This document shows positions 14,678-18,806 of a DNA stretch of 18,806 nt, in pieces. How positions within the stretch are numbered: position 1 is the stretch's first letter; each line of letters starts with the position of its first letter. The stretch comes from JAZDJJ01 sp043804035. Its GTDB lineage: Bacteria; Bacteroidota; Bacteroidia; Palsa-948. The notes beneath the pieces were generated by a model. That model was not told the DNA's origin and made no database searches. It was given only the letters and a program-made list of their open reading frames with translations. The stretch lies in assembly GCA_043804035.1 (NCBI GenBank), contig JAZDJJ010000024.1:1-18806 (forward strand), in the 5' to 3' direction. A program made the position numbers and the translations under genes.

Positions 14678-15451
14678 ATGGAAATACGTACAATGTCCGA
14701 CTATGCTGCTTCGGGCGAAGTGCCCGAAATTTTATTTTGGGTGGGTTGTGCCGGAAGTTTTGACGATCGCGCAAAAAAAATTACGCGATCTATTGTAAAA
14801 ATTTTAAATCATGCCGGGATAAAATTTGCTGTACTCGGTGCAGAAGAGTCCTGTACAGGCGATCCTGCTAAGCGAGCAGGAAACGAATTTCTTTTTCAGA
14901 TGCAAGCGATGAACAACATCACCATCTTGAATAATTACAATGTTAAAAAAATCGTAACGGGCTGCCCGCACTGTTACAATACATTGAAAAATGAATATCC
15001 ATCCCTTGGAGGAAATTATGAAGTGATTCATCATACACAATTTGTTCAGCAACTGATTGACAGCGGAAAATTAAAAATAAAAGGAGGAATTTTTTCTGGA
15101 AAGAAAATCATTTACCATGATGCTTGTTATCTCGGCAGAGCAAATGGAATTTATGAAGAGCCGCGAAATGTGTTGCGAAATCTTAATGCAGAACTTGCTG
15201 AGATGAAACGTTCACGACAAAATGGTTTTTGTTGCGGTGCCGGAGGATCTCAGATGTTCAAAGAAAAGGAAAAAGGAAATAAGGATGTGAACATTGATCG
15301 CACAGAAGAATCCCTTTTGCACAAACCTGATGTCATTGCCACCGCTTGTCCTTTCTGCATAACGATGATGACAGATGGAGTGAAACATTTTAACAAAGAA
15401 AGCGAAGTGAAAGTGATGGATGTGGCAGAACTGGTGGCAAATAATTTATGA
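14678..15451 (+). CDS. (Fe-S)-binding protein with two CCG domains (HdrB/GlpC-like)
   Basis: A 257-residue cytosolic protein with two cysteine-rich CCG (DUF224) domains. The first has WVGCAGS (C24), SCTGDP (C59) and GCPHC (C96, C99). The second has HDACYLGR (C150), FCCGAGG (C185, C186) and CPFC (C224, C227). Such domains, as in heterodisulfide reductase HdrB and glycerol-3-phosphate dehydrogenase GlpC, hold an iron-sulfur cofactor and pass electrons between redox partners. In Bacteroidota this gene is usually next to a ferredoxin-type (4Fe-4S) partner gene. No such gene lies beside it here; the upstream neighbour is the type IX operon. The start MEIRTMSDYA is the family's usual N-terminus. 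The GAEESCTGDPAKRAGNEFLF stretch is intact, so the protein looks functional. Confidence 0.9.
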   Translation: MEIRTMSDYAASGEVPEILFWVGCAGSFDDRAKKITRSIVKILNHAGIKFAVLGAEESCTGDPAKRAGNEFLFQMQAMNNITILNNYNVKKIVTGCPHCYNTLKNEYPSLGGNYEVIHHTQFVQQLIDSGKLKIKGGIFSGKKIIYHDACYLGRANGIYEEPRNVLRNLNAELAEMKRSRQNGFCCGAGGSQMFKEKEKGNKDVNIDRTEESLLHKPDVIATACPFCITMMTDGVKHFNKESEVKVMDVAELVANNL

Positions 15452-15454
15452 TAA

Positions 15455-15594
15455 GGGCAGTTCTAAAAATACAAATAAACGTCATTGCGAAGGAGGAACG
15501 ACTGAAGCAATCTATTTTTTCATGTAGAAATAGAGATTGCTTCCTGCTTCGTGCCTCGCAGTCGCAATGACGAAATCAATTTTTGGAACCGCCC
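15455..15594. repeat. 140-bp palindromic dispersed repeat (GTCATTGCGA type)
   Basis: An almost perfect long palindrome between two convergent genes. The outer arms are GGGCAGTTCTAAAAAT (15455-15470) and ATTTTTGGAACCGCCC (15579-15594), pairing with two mismatches. The inner arms are CGTCATTGCGA (15480-15490) and TCGCAATGACG (15562-15572), with GAAGCAATCT and AGATTGCTTC nearer the centre. It has no ORF of its own. The core belongs to the GTCATTGCGA...GAAGCAATC family of intergenic repeats seen in many bacterial genomes. Transcribed from either side it would form a long hairpin, so it may end both convergent transcripts. A lone arm of it occurs at 5544-5568. Confidence 0.92.
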
Positions 15595-15599
15595 ATAAT

Positions 15600-15890
15600 T
15601 TATCTGAACACAATTTCCCGTATCACTTCCTCTCCTGCTTCTTGATTCAATATCTTGATAATTTTTTCTCTGGAATAAAAAAGTTCTTGCTTGAGCGGTG
15701 CAGAATCAAAATGGAGAAAAAGTTTTTTATTACTAATAGAAATTTCTTTTGTATGTTTAGCAATCATTTTACCCATGAGTTTTTCCCATGAATCTATGAT
15801 TTTCCGTTCATTGATTTTTTCTGAAAGATGCGATACTTTCAAAAACATGTTAAGCGCTTCTTTCAGAGATTGCTCATTTGATTTTGGCAT
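15600..15890 (-). CDS. DUF721/DciA-like protein
   Basis: A 96-residue protein matching the DUF721 family: SLKEALNMFLKVSHLSEKIN, IDSWEKLMGKMIAKHTKEI with the signature W and GxxIAxHT, then NKKLFLHFDSAPLKQELFY and a closing helix. DUF721 includes DciA, the helicase loader used by most bacteria that lack DnaC. In Bacteroidota the protein is usually a single small domain, as here. I chose the ATG at 15890 (MPKSNEQSLK). A longer frame from 15935 adds 15 unlikely residues and would include the likely -7 element (15933-15940). It faces the toxin-antitoxin-like pair divergently and is convergent with the iron-sulfur gene. Confidence 0.85.
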   Translation of the reverse strand: MPKSNEQSLKEALNMFLKVSHLSEKINERKIIDSWEKLMGKMIAKHTKEISISNKKLFLHFDSAPLKQELFYSREKIIKILNQEAGEEVIREIVFR

Positions 15891-15932
15891 ATTATTGAAC
15901 TGCGTATTTCTTTTCTCTACGAGATGTGTTTG

Positions 15933-15940
15933 CAAATGTA
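15933..15940 (-). promoter_or_regulatory. Candidate -7 element of the DUF721 gene
   Basis: On the minus strand this reads TACATTTG followed by CA, a full match to TAnnTTTG. The start would fall near 15926, about 36 nt before the chosen ATG at 15890, which supports that start over the longer frame. Confidence 0.45.
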
Positions 15941-15981
15941 AATAAAACCATATAAGAAAAATACTTGAAGGAAAAAATAAG

Positions 15982-15989
15982 TAAATTTG
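15982..15989 (+). promoter_or_regulatory. Candidate -7 element of the XRE-ImmA/IrrE gene
   Basis: TAAATTTG matches TAnnTTTG in full and is followed by CA. The ATG is only 7 nt after it, so transcription would begin at or beside the start codon and the message would be leaderless or nearly so. Confidence 0.45.
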
Positions 15990-15997
15990 CAGTGCAA
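15987..15997. promoter_or_regulatory. Candidate operator palindrome over the promoter and start codon
   Basis: TTGCA-G-TGCAA is a perfect 11-bp palindrome that overlaps the end of the -7 element and the A of the ATG. A repressor bound here would block both. The adjacent gene encodes an XRE-type DNA-binding protein, so autorepression is plausible. ATTTGCA (15985-15991) is also mirrored by TGCAAAT (15931-15937) at the divergent promoter. Confidence 0.4.
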
Positions 15998-17121
15998 TGA
16001 AAGTTTTTATAAATCACAACATATTACAATGGGCAGTTAATAACTATCCAAATCCTCTGGAAGATAAGTTTCCTAAAATCAAATATTGGCTCCAGAGAAA
16101 AGACAGCCCTTCCTTGAAGCAGTTAGAAAAATTGTCATCTGTATTATCTATCCCATTCGGTGTTTTTTTTCTGTCAGAAATACCCACTATTTCTTTGCAT
16201 ATACCACATTACAGAACAGTTGATAATCGGGATAATTTTTTACCAAGCCCCGAACACAGAGAAATCATTCAATTGGTAAAACATAAACAATCCTGGATAA
16301 AAGAATATTTTATTCAAATAGGTAAAGAGCCATTGTCTTTTGCAAAAACTGCTGTTATCAATGATGATATACCGTCCACAGCAAACAAAATAAGAACCTT
16401 ATTTGGATTGAATCATGATTGGGCAAGTCATTTCAACACATGGACAGATGCCTACAAACATCTGATAGATAAATGCGAAGAAGCAGGAATCTTTGTAATC
16501 ATAAATGGAATAATCGGCAATAATACGCATCGCAAATTAAATGTAAAAGAGTTTCGCGGTTTTGTATTGTATGATGAATATGCTCCATTTATATTTATCA
16601 ACGGGCAAGATGCCAAAGCTGCACAAATGTTCACTCTGGCACATGAACTCGTTCATATATGGACTGGAAGTAGTGCTTCTTTTGATTTAAGAAATTTACA
16701 ATCAGCCAATAACGAATCCGAAAGATTTTGCAATCAGGTTGCTGCCGAGTTTTTAGTTCCTGCTGATAAATTAGAACAACATTGGCTTTCCGAAAAAAAC
16801 AAAGAAAATCCATATCAAATTTTAGCGAGGTATTTCAAAGTGAGCGAAATAGTAATAGCCCGCAGATTACAGGACTTGAATAAAATTACACAAGACAATT
16901 TTTTTGTTTTTTACAACAATTACATATCAAAAGAGAAAGAAAAAAAATCTTCTGGTGGTGATTTTTACAATATGCAGGTATATCGCATCGGGAAACGCTT
17001 TACAGAAACTTTGTATACCGCTTTAAAAGAAGGAAATCTCCTCTACAGAGAAGCTTATCAACTTACAGGACTTTGGGGTAAGACATTCGAAAATTTTATT
17101 CAAAAAAAAATTATTGTATAA
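15997..17121 (+). CDS. XRE-ImmA/IrrE regulator-protease (antitoxin-like)
   Basis: A 374-residue protein. The N-terminal helix-turn-helix region of the XRE type (about 1-60) includes FPKIKYWLQRKDSPSLKQLE and LSIPFGVFFLSE, the usual start of this family. The ImmA/IrrE-type zinc metallopeptidase domain (about 155-260) has HELVH (216-220) and a third-ligand region ERFCNQVAAEFLVP (242-255). ImmA-type proteases cleave repressors or regulators. The fused XRE form is best known as a component of stress-response and toxin-antitoxin-like pairs, often followed by a PIN-like DUF4411 gene. That is exactly the case here, with the next ATG 3 nt after a doubled stop (TAA TAA). It carries a candidate operator over its own start. 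Both catalytic motifs are intact. Confidence 0.9.
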   Translation: MKVFINHNILQWAVNNYPNPLEDKFPKIKYWLQRKDSPSLKQLEKLSSVLSIPFGVFFLSEIPTISLHIPHYRTVDNRDNFLPSPEHREIIQLVKHKQSWIKEYFIQIGKEPLSFAKTAVINDDIPSTANKIRTLFGLNHDWASHFNTWTDAYKHLIDKCEEAGIFVIINGIIGNNTHRKLNVKEFRGFVLYDEYAPFIFINGQDAKAAQMFTLAHELVHIWTGSSASFDLRNLQSANNESERFCNQVAAEFLVPADKLEQHWLSEKNKENPYQILARYFKVSEIVIARRLQDLNKITQDNFFVFYNNYISKEKEKKSSGGDFYNMQVYRIGKRFTETLYTALKEGNLLYREAYQLTGLWGKTFENFIQKKIIV

Positions 17122-17124
17122 TAA

Positions 17125-17616
17125 ATGCAGAGATTTATTTTAGATACAAATGTTTTTATCGAAGCATCCAAAAGATATTATGCTTTTGATATTATTCCTG
17201 TATTTTGGCATGCTCTGGTAAGTCACGCCAAGCAAGATAGAATTATTAGTATTGATAAGGTTAAGAATGAAATTATCAAAGAGGATTTAAAACAATGGGC
17301 AGAAGCAGATTTTGCACCATATTTCCGATCAACTAAAACTTCGGAAGTAATGGAAAAATATACTGATGTGGTAAAATGGGCTGCCCAACAATCACAATAT
17401 AAAGATGAAGCAAAGAATGAATTTTATGATGTTAAAAATGCCGATGCATTTGTAATTGCTTATGTACTTGCCCACAATTTAACCCTCGTTACAGAGGAAA
17501 AATCCAATTTAAACATCCAGAGAAAAATCCCTATTCCCAATGTATGTCGTGCATTCGAGATCAAATACGTTGATACTTTTGATATGTTGAGAAGTTTGGG
17601 TTTTCGGCAAGGGTAA
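17125..17616 (+). CDS. DUF4411 PIN-like protein (toxin-like partner)
   Basis: A 163-residue protein. It opens with the PIN-type signature FILDTNVFIEA (D7, N9) and has conserved acidic residues at E49 (VKNEI) and in NADAFVIAYVLAH (D107), with TEE (about 123-125) near the end of the fold. This arrangement matches DUF4411, a PIN-like family predicted to be a metal-dependent ribonuclease. Its genes typically follow XRE-ImmA/IrrE genes, and the pairs are predicted toxin-antitoxin modules. The role of toxin is inferred from family and context; the putative active-site residues are all present. It is followed by a decayed gene rather than another operon member. Confidence 0.85.
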   Translation: MQRFILDTNVFIEASKRYYAFDIIPVFWHALVSHAKQDRIISIDKVKNEIIKEDLKQWAEADFAPYFRSTKTSEVMEKYTDVVKWAAQQSQYKDEAKNEFYDVKNADAFVIAYVLAHNLTLVTEEKSNLNIQRKIPIPNVCRAFEIKYVDTFDMLRSLGFRQG

Positions 17617-17634
17617 TAAGAATTGAAAAATAGC

Positions 17635-17943
17635 ATGAATAAGTTAGTGCATATCTTTCTTGTACTGGGTGAAACAAAGAAAAGAAATCACAAACCATAG
17701 AAAAGGGTTACAAAGAATTATCAGAACTTAAGCATCCGGTAAATGTGGCGATGGCAAAAAGCGGGGGGGGAGGAAGTGGGGATAATTGAAAGATTGGATA
17801 AATAAGAAACAGTATATGGAACAGGACAAAAAATTACAAAGTCAACAAAATTTTATCCTTACATTACGGCAAATGGCGAAGTGAAATTAGAAGTATTTAT
17901 AAAGAATTGCCAGAAAGAACAACTACTCGAAAAATTCGAGTAA
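17635..17943 (+). pseudogene. Decayed gene of unknown family, with stops and a G8-tract frameshift
   Basis: Three fragments of protein-like sequence on the plus strand join only if frames are changed. Fragment 1 begins at ATG 17635 (MNKLVHIFLVLGETKKRNHK) and stops at 17698-17700. Fragment 2 (IEKGYKELSELKHPVNVAMA and on) begins near 17695 in another frame and ends in TGA 17787-17789. Fragment 3 resumes just after a run of eight G's (17763-17770), reads EEVGIIERLDK, meets TAA 17803-17805 and continues ETVYGTGQKITKSTKFYPYI to LEVFIKNCQKEQLLEKFE and a final TAA at 17941. Removing one G would join fragments 2 and 3. I do not recognise the family. An 8-bp stem (17924-17931 with 17935-17942) overlaps its end, without a following T-run. 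Confidence 0.55.
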
Positions 17944-17952
17944 TTCGATTTA

Positions 17953-17976
17953 GGCATTGATCTTTGCCGAAATGCC
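17953..17976. repeat. Dispersed TTGCCGAAAT repeat, copy 4 (short form)
   Basis: GGCATTGATCTTTGCCGAAA followed by TGCC. The ends GGCATT and AATGCC are an inverted pair, so this copy can form a hairpin. It shares GATCTTTGCCGAAAT and the GGyATTGATCTTTG opening with the copies at 10439 and 14583. Confidence 0.55.
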
Positions 17977-17984
17977 GAAAGTTG

Positions 17985-18045
17985 AGGAACGACCGAAGCA
18001 ATCTTTTTAATTATTATGAGATTCCTCGCTTCGCTCGGAATGACG
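17985..18045. repeat. Dispersed palindromic repeat (GAAGCAATC / GTCATTCCGAGCG type)
   Basis: The left arm AGGAACGACCGAAGCAATCT is the left-arm core of the 15455-15594 element, with one base changed. The right arm reads GATTCCTCGCTTCGCTCGGA followed by ATGACG. On the minus strand the right arm translates as VIPSEARNL, a string that recurs in spurious gene calls over this repeat in many bacteria. It lies between the decayed gene and gldG. It has the two arm types mixed and is shorter than the 15455 copy. Confidence 0.85.
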
Positions 18046-18075
18046 AATGTTTTCATGGATTAAGGTCTTATTTAT

Positions 18076-18083
18076 TAAATTTA
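18076..18083 (+). promoter_or_regulatory. Weak candidate -7 element of gldG
   Basis: TAAATTTA differs from TAnnTTTG only at the last base and lies 30 nt before the gldG ATG. The start would be near 18090. It is the best candidate in the space between the repeat and the gene. Confidence 0.25.
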
Positions 18084-18113
18084 CACCCGCCTTGTAGCAC
18101 GACATTAACATAA

Positions 18114-18806
18114 ATGAAAAAGCGAAAAGATATTATCCAATTAATATTAAGCATTGCAATCATTTTGCTTGTAAATTTTATTGCTTCATTTTTCTTTTCG
18201 CGTTTTGATTTGACTTCCGACAAACGTTATACTCTTTCTAATGCTACCAAAGAATTGCTTGGAAAAACAGACGACATTATTTACTTTAAAGTTTATTTGG
18301 ATGGAGAATTGCCTGCTGGATTTGACCGCTTGAAAACTTCTACCCGCGAACTGTTAGATGAAATGCGTGTGTATGCAAATGGAAATATTGAATATGAATT
18401 TATCAATCCGTTGGAAAATCCTGATAAAAAGAAACAAGCAGACATTATCCGGCAATTGATGGAAAAAGGATTAACACCTACTTATATTGAGGTAAAAGAA
18501 AAAGGTGGAATATCGCAGCAAACCGTTTTTCCCTGTGCGCTGGTAACTTTTCGTTCCCGCGAATTTCCGATACAACTGCTAAAAGAACAAATGGGAATTC
18601 CAAGTGAGTATGTGCTGAACAATTCTATCCAGTCATTGGAATATGAAATTTCCATTACCATCCGCAAACTAACTATGAATATTAAATCAAAGATTGCTTT
18701 TACAAAAGGGCATGGAGAATTAGATTCATTACAAGTTGCAGATATTTCTAAAGAGATGAGCGATTATTACACCGTGAAACAGATAAAATTAGAAGGCAAA
18801 TTATCA
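18114..18806 (+). CDS. gldG: GldG, gliding-associated ABC transporter substrate-binding subunit (5' part)
   Basis: The first 231 codons of a gene that runs off the right edge. An N-terminal membrane helix (about 8-29, IIQLILSIAIILLVNFIASF) is followed by FDLTSDKRYTLSNATKELL, the hallmark opening of GldG. Further family blocks are YFKVYLDGELPAGFDRLKTS, TRELLDEMRVYANGNIEYEF, INPLENPD and KGHGEL. GldG forms an ABC transporter with GldF (permease) and GldA. It is required for gliding in flavobacteria, and the transporter also exists in non-gliding Bacteroidota. gldF is normally immediately upstream of gldG; here the upstream side is repeats, a decayed gene and the XRE/DUF4411 pair, with no gldF in the window. 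Confidence 0.92.
   Translation, partial: MKKRKDIIQLILSIAIILLVNFIASFFFSRFDLTSDKRYTLSNATKELLGKTDDIIYFKVYLDGELPAGFDRLKTSTRELLDEMRVYANGNIEYEFINPLENPDKKKQADIIRQLMEKGLTPTYIEVKEKGGISQQTVFPCALVTFRSREFPIQLLKEQMGIPSEYVLNNSIQSLEYEISITIRKLTMNIKSKIAFTKGHGELDSLQVADISKEMSDYYTVKQIKLEGKLS

Noticed and set aside
14409..14798. 129-codon plus-strand frame between the PD40 and iron-sulfur genes
   Set aside because: It overlaps the ends of both real genes in another frame and its product has no recognisable domain.
15891..15935. Longer start for the DUF721 gene
   Set aside because: It would overlap the likely -7 element at 15933-15940; MPKSNEQSLK at 15890 is a better family start.
17924..17942. Perfect 8-bp stem with 3-nt loop as an intrinsic terminator
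   Set aside because: No T-run follows it on either side, and it lies at the end of a decayed gene; kept only as a note in that entry.
17859..18056. 65-codon minus-strand frame starting MKTFVIPSEARNL
   Set aside because: Its N-terminus is the translated dispersed repeat at 17985-18045 and the rest is antisense to the decayed gene.

Overview
The window is AT-rich DNA from a member of the Bacteroidota, probably from an uncultured or environmental lineage. The signs are an N-terminal Rho fragment of the Bacteroidota type, a moxR-bat aerotolerance operon, a PorP/SprF gene with a CHU_C (gliding-type C-terminal domain) surface protein, which belong to type IX secretion, a GldG start, and several upstream sites matching the Bacteroidota -7 promoter consensus TAnnTTTG. 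I cannot name a genus from sequence alone.

Layout. Positions 1-1003 (minus strand) hold the 5' end of rho, a long AT-rich leader and a YfcE-like metallophosphoesterase. Positions 1227-10294 (minus strand) hold one long cluster, transcribed right to left: moxR, a DUF58 gene, a BatD-like/DUF4381-type membrane protein, batA, batB, batC, batD, batE. Start/stop overlaps of 4 nt or gaps of 1 nt show tight coupling for most junctions. The exception is an 807-nt gap between batA and batB. It holds a truncated RhuM-family gene, a twelve-unit array of a 21-bp repeat, and one arm of a dispersed palindromic element.

Positions 10639-14515 (plus strand) hold a three-gene type IX secretion cassette: a SprB-repeat/CHU_C adhesin, its PorP/SprF partner, and a PD40 beta-propeller protein with a SPOR-like C-terminus. 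Next is a two-domain CCG iron-sulfur protein (14678-15451). It is separated by a 140-bp palindromic repeat from a convergent DUF721/DciA-like gene (15600-15890). Divergent from that is a toxin-antitoxin-like pair, an XRE-ImmA/IrrE regulator and a DUF4411 PIN-like protein (15997-17616). A decayed gene and two kinds of dispersed repeat follow, and gldG starts at 18114 and runs off the window.

How the genes fit together. MoxR (AAA+ ATPase), DUF58 and the vWA proteins BatA and BatB, with the TPR proteins BatC and BatE and the Ig-like BatD proteins, form the known Bacteroidota envelope-stress/aerotolerance module. The type IX cassette is a separate surface-display unit. The most unusual content is repetitive. 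Two bat-cluster genes carry perfect 7-bp tandem repeats in their first codons, and the 21-bp array splits the same operon. Four families of small dispersed repeats sit at nearly every synteny break.
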